Positions 8,409 through 17,040 of a stretch of DNA of 64,000 nt are shown here, in pieces. Made by a program: the position numbers and the translations under genes. The number at the start of each line of letters is the position of its first letter. Position 1 is the stretch's first letter. Origin of the DNA: Tsuneonella mangrovi (GTDB lineage: Bacteria; Pseudomonadota; Alphaproteobacteria; Sphingomonadales; Sphingomonadaceae); NCBI RefSeq assembly GCF_002269345.1, contig NZ_CP022889.1, positions 744,001-808,000 of the forward strand, in the 5' to 3' direction. The notes below the pieces were generated by a model, which had not been told where the DNA came from, ran no database searches, and saw only the letters and a list, made by a program, of their open reading frames with translations.

Positions 8409-9561
8409 TGCGTAGCCCGTCGGGCACCTTGCCGTAGATCCGTGCGCACTGGTCGATCGCAAACCGGTCGGTCATCCCGGCGATGAAATCAGCCAGCTTG
8501 CGGCTGCGGTTGGGTTCGCTTTCGGGAAGGATCGCTTGCCAGTCGCGCGGCAGCTGGTTCGCGTCCTGCGAGTACGCTGCAAACAGCCTGCCCACGACGT
8601 CGCGCGCCTTCTCCGCCGCCGAGATCTGGTCCGGGTGGTAATAGAGCTTGTCGTACATGAACCGCTTGAGACCCCGTTCGGCGGTTGTCATTTCAGGAGA
8701 AAACCCGGCCAATCGCCCCGAATGCTCGCGCACTTCGGTAACGCTCGCTACATCCGCCACGTTTGCACGGGTATGCTCGATCACGTCGTTGACCATCGCG
8801 CCGATCTGGCTGCGGACCAGTTCGCGCAGCTGCAATTCGCGGCTTGCACTTGGGAACCGGCGCTCGACTTCGCGGAAGCGGTCGGCCAGCAGGTCGATCT
8901 GCATGAGGTCGTCCAGATCGAGGAAGCCGGCGCGCAGCCCGTCGTCGATATCGTGATTGTCGTAGGCAATATCGTCGGACACCGCTGCCACTTGCGCTTC
9001 GAGGCTCGGCCAATTGCCGAGATCGAGCGTGAAGGCTTCGTCGAGCTCGTGAAGCGCCCAGCCCGGCGCGTTGATCGGCCCGTTGTGCTTGGCAAGCCCT
9101 TCGAGCAGGTCCCAGGTCAGGTTGATCCCGGGATGCCCGATATAGGGGCTTTCGAGGCGCATCAGCATCCGCAGCCCTTGCGCGTTGTGATCGAACCCGC
9201 CCCGCATCGCGAGCGCCTCTTCGAGCGCGGTCTCGCCCGCATGGCCGAACGGTGGGTGGCCGATGTCGTGCGCGAGGCACAGCGCTTCGGTCAGGTCTTC
9301 GTCGAGGCCGAGCGCGCGGGCGATGACGCGCCCGATTTGCGCCACCTCAAGGCTGTGGGTCAGGCGGGTGCGGTAATGATCGCCGTCCGGTGCGATGAAC
9401 ACTTGCGTCTTGGAGCGAAGCCGCCGGAACGCGATCGAATGGATGATCCGGTCGCGGTCGCGCTGGAATTCGCTACGCGGGCCGCGCGCACCTTCCCGGT
9501 TTTCCGGGAATTCACGGCCGCGCGGAGCGGCGGGGTCGGCGGCGTAACAGGCACGGGTCAT
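8401..9561 (-). CDS. dgt: Deoxyguanosinetriphosphate triphosphohydrolase-like protein (HD domain)
   Basis: This enzyme hydrolyses dNTPs, typically dGTP, to nucleoside and triphosphate. The 386-residue protein shows the metal-binding HD motifs: RTRLTHSLEVAQIGR, then the CLAHDIGHPPFGHAGE core, and a later AYDNHDIDDGL segment. An N-terminal RDRIIHSIAFRRLRSKTQVF block is typical of the family. It is the 371-type length rather than the longer E. coli form. It overlaps the downstream SDR-like gene. Confidence 0.9.
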   Translation of the reverse strand: MTRACYAADPAAPRGREFPENREGARGPRSEFQRDRDRIIHSIAFRRLRSKTQVFIAPDGDHYRTRLTHSLEVAQIGRVIARALGLDEDLTEALCLAHDIGHPPFGHAGETALEEALAMRGGFDHNAQGLRMLMRLESPYIGHPGINLTWDLLEGLAKHNGPINAPGWALHELDEAFTLDLGNWPSLEAQVAAVSDDIAYDNHDIDDGLRAGFLDLDDLMQIDLLADRFREVERRFPSASRELQLRELVRSQIGAMVNDVIEHTRANVADVASVTEVREHSGRLAGFSPEMTTAERGLKRFMYDKLYYHPDQISAAEKARDVVGRLFAAYSQDANQLPRDWQAILPESEPNRSRKLADFIAGMTDRFAIDQCARIYGKVPDGLRNV

Positions 9562-9579
9562 GACAGGTCGATGCAGCCC

Positions 9580-10611
9580 TTAAGGGGCAGGAGCGCGCTC
9601 GTCCATTTTCGGCATCGTGGCAATCCACCGCTCGACCGCTTCCAGCCCCGCTTCATCGACGGTCTGCCTGCCAAGCTCGGGCATCGCCACCCCTGGTTCG
9701 GTACTGGCCATGCGGTGCACGAGGATCGACTGGTCGGGCCTGCCGGGGACGATGTCGTAGAGCAAGTCGCCGGCACCGCGTCCCGCGGCGACCGGGTGCT
9801 TGTAGATCCCGATCGACAGCGGATCGGTCTGTTCCCAGCGCAAATCGAGGCCAGAATTCGATGCGGTCGCGCCGGGCCGATGGCAATGCGCGCAGTTGGC
9901 TTCGAGATAGCCGCGCGCCGCCGCTTCGGCAGAGACCACCGCACGGTCTTCCCACAGCGGCACCGGATCGGAGACTTGCGGAACCTTGTCGAGCAGCCCC
10001 GCATCGTGGAACCGCGTGAGCCACGCGGTAGAGAGGTTGCGCGCCTTCGGGCCGATCGGCGTGACCTGTCCGTTGAGGCCGTGACATTCCTTGCACTGGT
10101 TCTTGTTGGGCACGCGGTAGTCGATCTGCTCACCTGCAGGCGTCGTCACCGGGACCCGCGCTCCTGCAACAGCAAGCCGCGCTTCGGTCTGCGCGTTGTT
10201 CCACAAGTATGGCAGCGCGAGCCAGCCGTCCGCCCGGTGAAGCAGCACGCGTGTCTCGACCAGCTGGCGCTTGCCGTCCTTTTCGAACGCGAATGTCTTG
10301 ATCAACGCCGCACCGACCGGGAGATCGAGCAGGTTCTCGCCGTCGGCATGGGCCTGTTTTCCGTCAGGGATATAGACGAACCGCAGCTTCTCCGCCCCGT
10401 CGGACCACAGCGGCGTGTTAAGCCGATAAGGCGTGACCCGCGCCGCCGGAACTTGCGCTGGCGCATCGGCGAAGAAGCCGAAATCGGCCAGTTGGCGCGG
10501 CAGGCCGGGATCGAGGATAGCGGCATCGTTGACCTGCGCGTGCTGCGGCGAAGCGGCGATCGCCCCCGCAGCAGTCACCAATGCGAGCCCGAGGATTGCG
10601 TGGCGGATCAC
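9580..10611 (-). CDS. SO2930-family diheme c-type cytochrome
   Basis: This 343-residue exported protein has a signal peptide (HAILGLALVTAAGAIAASP) and two c-type heme motifs, CKECH near residue 178 and CAHCH near 250. That pattern and the RLNTPLWSDGAEK segment match a conserved family (HNE_0200/SO2930 type) found next to a parallel beta-helix protein, as here. The electron partner is unknown. The GTG start at 10611 overlaps the stop of that neighbour (GTGA), so the two are probably translated together. Confidence 0.85.
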   Translation of the reverse strand: MIRHAILGLALVTAAGAIAASPQHAQVNDAAILDPGLPRQLADFGFFADAPAQVPAARVTPYRLNTPLWSDGAEKLRFVYIPDGKQAHADGENLLDLPVGAALIKTFAFEKDGKRQLVETRVLLHRADGWLALPYLWNNAQTEARLAVAGARVPVTTPAGEQIDYRVPNKNQCKECHGLNGQVTPIGPKARNLSTAWLTRFHDAGLLDKVPQVSDPVPLWEDRAVVSAEAAARGYLEANCAHCHRPGATASNSGLDLRWEQTDPLSIGIYKHPVAAGRGAGDLLYDIVPGRPDQSILVHRMASTEPGVAMPELGRQTVDEAGLEAVERWIATMPKMDERAPAP

Positions 10612-11816
10612 GTAGCGAGCCGTGCCTCCAGCGAAGCCGGAGCGCCGATATCGCCCATGTCGACCGGGTTGTCGGCGGAAGGCACATTCAGCGGGCCGGG
10701 GTTGGCATCGGCCACCGACTGGCCCTGCTTCGTGAGGTTGAGCGACCAGCCGGGCGTGCCCGCCGCCGCATAGAGCGCAGGCGTGTTCGCATCCTGTGTC
10801 AGCCCGTCCCACAGTAGCGTCGGCAGTTTTCCGCCGAACGCTTGCACCACCGGAGCAATACCCGGCAGGTCGGGATCCTTGCCGTTTCCGTGCGCCAGGT
10901 TCGGCCCGATCACGACGTCGCGCGGATACGGGTTGTACCGCGGATCGTCGAACGGCTTGGTGTAGGTCACCACGACGATCCCTGCAGTAGGGTTGTCGGC
11001 GATCATGTTGTTTGCGACCCACACCTTCTCGTTCGCCATCACCATGATCCCGGTGCCGCGCGGCACCCCGCCAACAATGTTGCCCTTGGGTGCGAAGTTG
11101 GCTGTGGTATTGCTGCTGACGAGGTTCTCGCGCACCACGACATTGCCGCCGCCCATCTTCGGCAGGTTCGGCAGGTCGAACACCAGTATCCCCCCGGTGT
11201 TTCCGGTCGCGAGGTTGCGCTCGACAATCGCGTCACGGCTGTTCTCGATTTCGATTCCGGCGACGTTCTCGCGCGCGATCGAATTGCGCACGGTGATCTT
11301 CTCCGACTGGCCGACGTAGATCCCCGCATCCGACGCGCCCGACACTTCGCACCCTTCGATCAGCACACCGGTGCTTTCGACCGGGTAGATCCCGTAAGCG
11401 CCGTTGGTCGATTTCGGCCCGTCGGTCCACGTCACCCGGACCCGCTGGTAGACGATCCCGTCGGCATCCTTGGACTTGATCCCGTCGCCCTGGGGGTTCT
11501 CGATCGCGAAATCGCGCAAGGTCACGTTGTCCGACGTGACCAGCAGCCCTTCGCCCGCACCCTTCTGGCCGGTGAAGTCGAGCACCGTGGCGTTCATCCC
11601 CGCGCCGCGCACCGTCACCCCGTCGACGTCGAGGCTCAGACCATCCTCGAGCTCGAACCGGCCCGGGCCGAGCACAACCTCGTCGCCCGGTTCGCTCATT
11701 ATAAGCGCCTCCTGCAATCGTTCGGCCGCGCCGTCCCCGGCGGCGACCTCGTGCGTAGCGGCATAGGCGGGGCTCGCGGCGCACAGCGCCAGCGCGGTCA
11801 TACAGGTCATCCTCAT
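10608..11816 (-). CDS. Exported parallel beta-helix repeat protein, partner of the diheme cytochrome
   Basis: This 402-residue protein has a signal peptide (MTALALCAASPAYA) and a right-handed parallel beta-helix built from repeated strands such as GVTVRGAGMNATVLDF, GVLIEGCEVSGASDAGIYVG and KITVRNSIARENVAGIEIEN. It belongs to the family paired with SO2930-type cytochromes. Binding or cleavage of a periplasmic polysaccharide is possible from the fold, but no catalytic residues can be assigned. The ATG at 11816 sits just before the signal peptide; the frame extends 12 codons further upstream without support. Confidence 0.82.
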   Translation of the reverse strand: MRMTCMTALALCAASPAYAATHEVAAGDGAAERLQEALIMSEPGDEVVLGPGRFELEDGLSLDVDGVTVRGAGMNATVLDFTGQKGAGEGLLVTSDNVTLRDFAIENPQGDGIKSKDADGIVYQRVRVTWTDGPKSTNGAYGIYPVESTGVLIEGCEVSGASDAGIYVGQSEKITVRNSIARENVAGIEIENSRDAIVERNLATGNTGGILVFDLPNLPKMGGGNVVVRENLVSSNTTANFAPKGNIVGGVPRGTGIMVMANEKVWVANNMIADNPTAGIVVVTYTKPFDDPRYNPYPRDVVIGPNLAHGNGKDPDLPGIAPVVQAFGGKLPTLLWDGLTQDANTPALYAAAGTPGWSLNLTKQGQSVADANPGPLNVPSADNPVDMGDIGAPASLEARLAT

Positions 11817-11938
11817 GGCGGAGATGCTGCTACTTACACTCGTGCAAGTCAATCACGCGCGGTGCAATAGATTGCGCTTGTGCGACTCACCGAGCGAGCG
11901 CAGATTCTCCTTCCCAACATAGAGTGGAGCATTGTGAA

Positions 11939-12310
11939 ATGATGCATGCGAAGCTTGTTTGCGCAGCCCTCGTGCTGGCCGTAGTGGCAACACCTGCCAT
12001 GGCCGAAGACTGGGATTTCAGCCTCGGCAACCACACCGGCAAGACGGTCGTGAAGATCGAGGTTTCCCAGGCGGGCAAGAATCAGTGGACCGACCAAAAG
12101 GGTGCCGACACCCGGCAGACGCTTGTCGAAAACGGCAACGACTGGACTGTCCACTTCGACAAGCCGGACAACGTTTGCAAGTTCGACTTTCGGCTGACCT
12201 ACAAGGACAACAGCACCGAAGTGTACGGCGGGATCGACGTATGCAACGATGCCTGGGCGGACCTGTCGTACAAGGACGGCAAGCCGGTCATCACCGGCGA
12301 GGACGACTGA
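11939..12310 (+). CDS. Small exported protein of unknown function
   Basis: The 123-residue protein has a clear signal peptide (KLVCAALVLAVVATPAMA) and a mature part of about 100 residues with two cysteines (DNVCKFDF and IDVCNDAW) that may form a disulfide in the periplasm. The mature domain reads like a single beta-sandwich (DFSLGNHTGKTVVKIEVS). I do not recognise the family. A GGAG sits nine bases before the first ATG at 11939; a second ATG follows directly. It is convergent with pntB and divergent from the beta-helix gene. Confidence 0.65.
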   Translation: MMHAKLVCAALVLAVVATPAMAEDWDFSLGNHTGKTVVKIEVSQAGKNQWTDQKGADTRQTLVENGNDWTVHFDKPDNVCKFDFRLTYKDNSTEVYGGIDVCNDAWADLSYKDGKPVITGEDD

Positions 12311-12344
12311 CCGCGCTTACTGGCACCGAGGAAGGCAGGGCGCC

Positions 12345-13841
12345 TCAGTCGAGCGCCTTGACGATCTCCTCGACCATCTTCTTGGCGTCGCTGAGCAGCA
12401 TCATCGTCTGGTCCATGTAGAATACGTCGTTGTCGACGCCGGCATAGCCCACGCCGCCCATGCTGCGTTTGATGAAGAACACCTGCTTGGCCTTGTCGAC
12501 GTCGAACACCGGCATGCCATAGATCGGCGAGCTCTTGTCGGTCTTGGCCGCCGGATTGACCACGTCGTTCGCGCCGATGATGAAGGCAACGTCGCACTGG
12601 GCGAACTCGGAGTTGATGTCTTCCAGTTCGAACACTTCGTCGTACGGCACGTTGGCTTCGGCCAGCAGCACGTTCATGTGCCCCGGCATGCGCCCCGCGA
12701 CCGGGTGGATCGCGTACTTCACCTCGACACCCTTCTCCTTGAGGATGTCGGCCATCTCGCGCAGTGCGTGCTGCGCCTGCGCCACCGCCATGCCGTATCC
12801 GGGGATGATGATGACCTTCTCGGCCTGTTCGAGCATGTAGGCCGCGTCTTCCGCGCTGCCGGTCTTGTAGGGGCGCTGTTCGCCGCCACCGCCGCCGGAC
12901 GACGAGGCGTCGGCCCCGAACCCGCCCGCGATGACCGAGATGAAGCTGCGGTTCATCGCGCGGCACATGATGTAGCTGAGGATTGCGCCCGAGGAGCCGA
13001 CCAGCGCGCCGGTGATGATCATCGCGGTGTTGTGCAGCGTGAAGCCCATCGCTGCTGCCGCCCAGCCCGAGTACGAGTTGAGCATCGATACCACGACCGG
13101 CATGTCGGCCCCGCCGATCGGGATGATGAGCAGGAAGCCGATAATGAATGCAAGCGCGGTGATCACGCCGATCACCCACAGGCCCTGGTCCTGCGTGAAA
13201 TACGCCACCAGCCCGAGGATCGCCGCCACCGTGCCGAGGTTGATCACATGCCGCGCGGGGAGGATGATCGGCGCGCCGCTCATCTTCCCCGCAAGCTTGA
13301 GGAACGCGATGACCGAACCGGAGAAGGTGATCGCACCGATGGCAATGCCGAGGCCCATTTCCACCCGGCTCTGCGGTTCGATCATGCCTTCAAGGCCGGT
13401 AATTCCGAATGCCGAGGGGTTGAGGTAGGCCGCCCAGCCGACCAGCACCGCGGCCATGCCCACAAGCGAGTGGAATGCAGCAACCAGCTGCGGCATGTCG
13501 GTCATCTTGATTCGCCGGGCGATGAACCAGCCAATCGAACCGCCGATGGCGATGGCGGCGAGAATTTCGAGTGCGGTCGTATAGTCGGGAACGAACGCGA
13601 AGGTTTCGTTCGATCCAGGCTGCGAACCCGGAAGCGACGGGCCGACACCGGAATACAGACCTCCGGGAAAATGCACCACCAGCGTCGTCACCACCGCGAT
13701 GGTCATGCCAATCATGCCATAGCGGTTGCCCGCGCGGCTCGATGCCGGGCTCGACAGCCCGCGCAGCGCGAGGATGAACAGCACGCCCGAAGCGAGGTAG
13801 GCGAGCAGCGCCCACGCGGGCGGCGCGGCGTGTTCGATCAC
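12345..13841 (-). CDS. pntB: NAD(P) transhydrogenase subunit beta
   Basis: PntB carries the dIII NADP(H)-binding domain and most of the proton-conducting membrane domain of the transhydrogenase, which makes NADPH from NADH using the proton gradient. The 498-residue protein has about nine membrane segments, then the NADP domain with VIIIPGYGMAVAQAQH, HPVAGRMPGHMNVLLAEA, FIIGANDVVNPAA and KRSMGGVGYAGVDN. The GTG start at 13841 overlaps the pntA2 stop (GTGA). A glycine/serine linker (SSSGGGGG) joins membrane and soluble parts. Confidence 0.94.
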   Translation of the reverse strand: MIEHAAPPAWALLAYLASGVLFILALRGLSSPASSRAGNRYGMIGMTIAVVTTLVVHFPGGLYSGVGPSLPGSQPGSNETFAFVPDYTTALEILAAIAIGGSIGWFIARRIKMTDMPQLVAAFHSLVGMAAVLVGWAAYLNPSAFGITGLEGMIEPQSRVEMGLGIAIGAITFSGSVIAFLKLAGKMSGAPIILPARHVINLGTVAAILGLVAYFTQDQGLWVIGVITALAFIIGFLLIIPIGGADMPVVVSMLNSYSGWAAAAMGFTLHNTAMIITGALVGSSGAILSYIMCRAMNRSFISVIAGGFGADASSSGGGGGEQRPYKTGSAEDAAYMLEQAEKVIIIPGYGMAVAQAQHALREMADILKEKGVEVKYAIHPVAGRMPGHMNVLLAEANVPYDEVFELEDINSEFAQCDVAFIIGANDVVNPAAKTDKSSPIYGMPVFDVDKAKQVFFIKRSMGGVGYAGVDNDVFYMDQTMMLLSDAKKMVEEIVKALD

Positions 13842-14143
13842 TTGCCGCTCTCCTTCGCCGCTGGCTTGTCCTTCTTCTTGTACATCGCCAGCATCCGCGC
13901 GGTGACTGCGAAGCCGCCGAAGATATTGACGCTCGCCAGCACCACCGCCAGCAGCCCAAGCCACTTCGACCCCGCGCTCCCCGCAGCGGCCGCCGCGATC
14001 AGCGCACCGACCACGATCACCGATGAAATCGCGTTCGTCACCGCCATCAGCGGCGTGTGCAGCGCCGGGGTGACCGACCAGACGACGTAGTAGCCGACGA
14101 AGCACGCCAGCACGAAGATCGAGAGGATGCTGATAAAGTCCAT
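13838..14143 (-). CDS. pntA2: NAD(P) transhydrogenase subunit alpha part 2 (membrane part)
   Basis: This 101-residue protein holds the membrane segments that in E. coli form the C-terminus of PntA. It has three hydrophobic stretches, with the conserved VVWSVTPALHTPLMAVTNAISS near residues 20-40 and a basic tail (KKKDKPAAKESGK). The split of PntA into two subunits is common in alphaproteobacteria. It lies between pntA1 (four-base gap) and pntB (overlap). Confidence 0.92.
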   Translation of the reverse strand: MDFISILSIFVLACFVGYYVVWSVTPALHTPLMAVTNAISSVIVVGALIAAAAAGSAGSKWLGLLAVVLASVNIFGGFAVTARMLAMYKKKDKPAAKESGK

Positions 14144-14147
14144 TGGC

Positions 14148-15284
14148 TTATCCCTTCAGCCTCTCGTTGACGACTGCCCCGCCCTGCGTCAGCCGCACGG
14201 CGTCGCCGATTTCCTCGTCGAGCACGGGCTTGCCAGCTTCCTTGTCCCAGAAGGCGGAGAGGAAGTTGTAGAGGTTACGCGCAAATAGCGCCGATGCGTC
14301 GGCAGCGAGCGTCGCGGGGGTGTTGGCATAACCCATGATCTTCACGCCGTGTTTTTCGACAACCTGGTCGGGCACCGAACCTTCGACGTTCCCGCCTTGT
14401 GCCACCGCGAGGTCGAAGATCACGCTGCCCGGCTTCATCGTGGCGATCTGCGCATCCGAAATCAGCCGCGGCGCTGCGCGGCCCGGGATCAGCGCAGTGG
14501 TGATCACAATATCCTGCTTGGCGATATGGCCCGAAACCAGTTCGGCCTGCGCCTTCTGGTATTCTTCGCTCATCTCGGTGGCGTAACCGCCCGAGCCTTC
14601 GCCTTCGATCCCTTCGACACTTTCGACGAAGATCGGCTTCGCGCCGAGCGACTGGATCTGTTCCTTGGTCGCACTGCGCACGTCGGTGGCCGAGACTTGC
14701 GCGCCAAGGCGCTTGGCCGTCGCAATCGCCTGCAATCCGGCAACGCCCACGCCCATCACGAATACGCGTGCGGCCTGTACGGTCCCGGCAGCGGTCATCA
14801 TCATGGGGAACGCGCGGCCATACGTATCGGCCGCGGCGATCACCGCCTTGTAGCCTGACAGGTTCGACTGGCTCGAAAGCACATCCATGCTTTGCGCGCG
14901 GGTGATGCGCGGCATGAATTCCATCGACAGCGCCTCGAGCCCTGCCTTTGCGTACGCCTCGACCCGATCGCGCCCTTGTACTGGAGTGGGGCCGAACGGA
15001 TCGAATGTCGCGGCGACCCACGCGCCCGCCTTCGTGCCCGCGAGCGCTGTCGGATCGGGTGCCTGTACGCCGAGCACGATGTCCGCGTCCTTCACTACCG
15101 CAGCGGCAGCACCGACCTCGGCTCCGGCGTCGGAATAGGCTGCATCGGTGATCGACGCGGTCGCCCCCGCGCCGTGCTCGACCGCGACGGTTGCACCCAG
15201 CGAAATGAACTTTTTCGCCGTTTCGGGAGTCATCGCCACGCGGGTCTCCCCCGGCGCGGTCTCCTTGAGGACTGCGATCCGCAA
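14148..15284 (-). CDS. pntA1: NAD(P) transhydrogenase subunit alpha part 1 (NAD domain)
   Basis: This is the peripheral NAD(H)-binding dI subunit, related to alanine dehydrogenase. It shows RIAVLKETAPGETRVAMTPE at the N-terminus, the Rossmann motif VFVMGVGVAGLQAIATAKRLG, and ITTALIPGRAAPRLI. No ATG or GTG fits. A TTG at 15284 gives the usual N-terminus; a CTG at 15296 overlaps the TGA of the upstream small gene and would add four residues. Either start implies coupled translation. The open frame beyond this is noise. Confidence 0.92.
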   Translation of the reverse strand: MRIAVLKETAPGETRVAMTPETAKKFISLGATVAVEHGAGATASITDAAYSDAGAEVGAAAAVVKDADIVLGVQAPDPTALAGTKAGAWVAATFDPFGPTPVQGRDRVEAYAKAGLEALSMEFMPRITRAQSMDVLSSQSNLSGYKAVIAAADTYGRAFPMMMTAAGTVQAARVFVMGVGVAGLQAIATAKRLGAQVSATDVRSATKEQIQSLGAKPIFVESVEGIEGEGSGGYATEMSEEYQKAQAELVSGHIAKQDIVITTALIPGRAAPRLISDAQIATMKPGSVIFDLAVAQGGNVEGSVPDQVVEKHGVKIMGYANTPATLAADASALFARNLYNFLSAFWDKEAGKPVLDEEIGDAVRLTQGGAVVNERLKG

Positions 15285-15292
15285 GGGTCGGG

Positions 15293-15418
15293 TCAGCGAG
15301 AGATGATCAGGATAACGATTAGGGTAATGATCGCGATTGCCGGAACCGCCACCCGCAGCAGCGTGGTGAAGCTGCCGTAAGTCGCTTCGTGCGCTTTCAT
15401 GTCGTTCGTATCTGCCAT
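15293..15418 (-). CDS. aa3-type cytochrome c oxidase subunit IV peptide
   Basis: This 41-residue peptide (MADTNDMKAHEATYGSF start) ends in a single membrane helix (LLRVAVPAIAIITLIVILII). It matches the short bacterial aa3 oxidase subunit IV family, whose members begin with a KAHE-TY-F motif and span the membrane once. In alphaproteobacteria it is often found, as here, in front of the transhydrogenase genes rather than in the oxidase operon. The ATG at 15418 has AGGGGCTGGA upstream; a longer frame to 15478 lacks support. Confidence 0.8.
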   Translation of the reverse strand: MADTNDMKAHEATYGSFTTLLRVAVPAIAIITLIVILIISR

Positions 15419-15570
15419 TGATATTCCAGCCCCTGGTAAAGTGCGTTTCGCTTGCCTCCCTATCGCGGCCCTGCGCATCGCTCAAGCCCTCCGGTGATAG
15501 CCTTAAGCCGGTCTTTACCCAATCGCCGTATAGCGAACCACTGGACCATAGTGGGATGAACCGGGGGAAC

Positions 15571-16992
15571 ATGGCAGACGGTGAAGACCGCCTCCTGATG
15601 TTGATCGACGACGAGCCGGCGCAAAGTCGGCTGATCACTGCGCTCGCCGCCCGCGAGGGTTGGCGCACGCTGGTCGTCGCCGACTCGGAAAGCGCGATTG
15701 CCACGCTGGGCACCCGCCAGGGGATGCAGCTGTCCGCGATCATCCTCGACCAGTGGGTTCCGGGCGACGATGCCTGTTCGCTGATCGAGGAACTCAAGGC
15801 CCGCCGCCCGGGCCTGCCGATCCTGATGCTGACCACCAGCGCCAGCCCGCTACTCGCAGTCGAGGCGATGCGCTCCGGCGCGACCGACTATCTCATCAAG
15901 CCCGTCGCGCCCGATCGCCTGATGCAGGCGCTGCGCAGCGCGACTCGCCAGGAAGCCGCGCGCGACGAATTGCAACCGCTGACCGAAAAATTCGGCGCAG
16001 TGCTCGATTTCGACACGATGGTCGGCACCTCGCCGCCATTCCGCGCAGCCCTCGCCAAGGCGGCCAAGACCGCACGCGGCCACGGCAATGTCCTGATCGA
16101 AGGCGAGAACGGCACCGGCAAGGAAATGCTGCTGCGCGCGATGCACGCCGCGTCTCCGCGCGCCAAGGCACCATTCCGGCTGATCAATGCGCGCGGTGTC
16201 CCGGCAAATTCGATCGAATCGGTGCTGTTCGGGCACGAGAAGGGCGCATTTCCCGGCGCGTTCGAACGCCAGATGGGCGCGCTGCAGTTTTGCGACGGCG
16301 GCACGCTGGTGATCGACGAGGTAGACCGGCTCGACATGGCGCTGCAGGCCAAGCTGGCCGAAACGCTCGCCAAGGGCGTCGTCCGCCCGGTCGGGGCCAA
16401 CCACGGTTACCGCGTGGACGTGCGGGTGATGAGCGCCAGCAACGTTCCGCTCAGCGATGCCCAGTCGGCAGGCTATTTCCATCCAGAGCTGCTCGAACAG
16501 CTTGCAGCCACCCGGATTGCGCTGCCGCCGCTGCGCGAGCGGACCGGCGATATTCCTTCGCTGTCGCGCTATTTCCTCAGCCAGATCGGCGAGCAACCCG
16601 GCCTGCGTGCACTCTCGATCACCGATAGCGCCCTGTCCCTGCTGTCCGCCTACGACTGGCCGGGCAACGTCCGCCAGTTGCAGCAAGTGTTGTTCCGCGC
16701 GGCGGTGTTCTGCGAAGGCGATGCTCTGACTGCGGACAGCTTCCCGCAACTCACCGAACTGCTCGGCGACGAATTCGACGACCCGCGCGATCCGCGCCAG
16801 GACGGGGTGGGCGTGATGCTCTACACCGAAGACGGCAACCTGCGTTCGCTCGAAGACATCGAAGCCGACGTGATCCGCCTGGCCATCGGCCACTATCGCG
16901 GACGCATGACCGAAGTCGCGCGCCGCCTCGGCATCGGCCGCTCGACGCTCTACCGCAAGCTCGGCGATCTCGGAATCGACAACGCCGCCTAA
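15571..16992 (+). CDS. NtrC-type response regulator with AAA+ domain and Fis-type HTH
   Basis: The protein has a receiver domain (LLMLIDDEPAQSRL; phosphoacceptor Asp in AIILDQWVPGDD), a sigma-54-interaction-type AAA+ domain with Walker A GENGTGKE and Walker B GGTLVIDEVDRLD, and a C-terminal Fis helix-turn-helix (MTEVARRLGIGRSTLYRKL). The loop that contacts sigma-54 reads GAFPGA instead of GAFTGA, so classical sigma-54 activation is doubtful. ATG 15571 (after GGGGGA) is preferred; ATG 15556 is possible. Its sensor kinase is not adjacent. Targets unknown. Confidence 0.88.
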   Translation: MADGEDRLLMLIDDEPAQSRLITALAAREGWRTLVVADSESAIATLGTRQGMQLSAIILDQWVPGDDACSLIEELKARRPGLPILMLTTSASPLLAVEAMRSGATDYLIKPVAPDRLMQALRSATRQEAARDELQPLTEKFGAVLDFDTMVGTSPPFRAALAKAAKTARGHGNVLIEGENGTGKEMLLRAMHAASPRAKAPFRLINARGVPANSIESVLFGHEKGAFPGAFERQMGALQFCDGGTLVIDEVDRLDMALQAKLAETLAKGVVRPVGANHGYRVDVRVMSASNVPLSDAQSAGYFHPELLEQLAATRIALPPLRERTGDIPSLSRYFLSQIGEQPGLRALSITDSALSLLSAYDWPGNVRQLQQVLFRAAVFCEGDALTADSFPQLTELLGDEFDDPRDPRQDGVGVMLYTEDGNLRSLEDIEADVIRLAIGHYRGRMTEVARRLGIGRSTLYRKLGDLGIDNAA

Positions 16993-17020
16993 GGGCCACT
17001 GGGAATCGACAACGCCGCCT
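16972..17020 (+). repeat. 19-bp direct repeat duplicating the 3' end of the response regulator gene
   Basis: GGAATCGACAACGCCGCCT occurs at 16972-16990 and again at 17002-17020, 30 bp apart. The first copy encodes the last residues (GIDNAA) before TAA; the second copy, just past the stop, is followed by TGA. It looks like a small tandem duplication of the gene's end. Confidence 0.9.
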
Positions 17021-17040
17021 GAACCCACTAGCCGGACGGG

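Noticed and set aside
8536-10773. Long plus-strand open frame of 745 codons opposite the dGTPase and cytochrome genes
   Set aside because: It is antisense to two well-supported genes, is very arginine-rich, and has no recognisable motif. High GC removes stop codons in this frame.
12249-14090. Open frame of 613 codons opposite pntB
   Set aside because: Histidine/arginine-rich shadow of pntB with no domain pattern.
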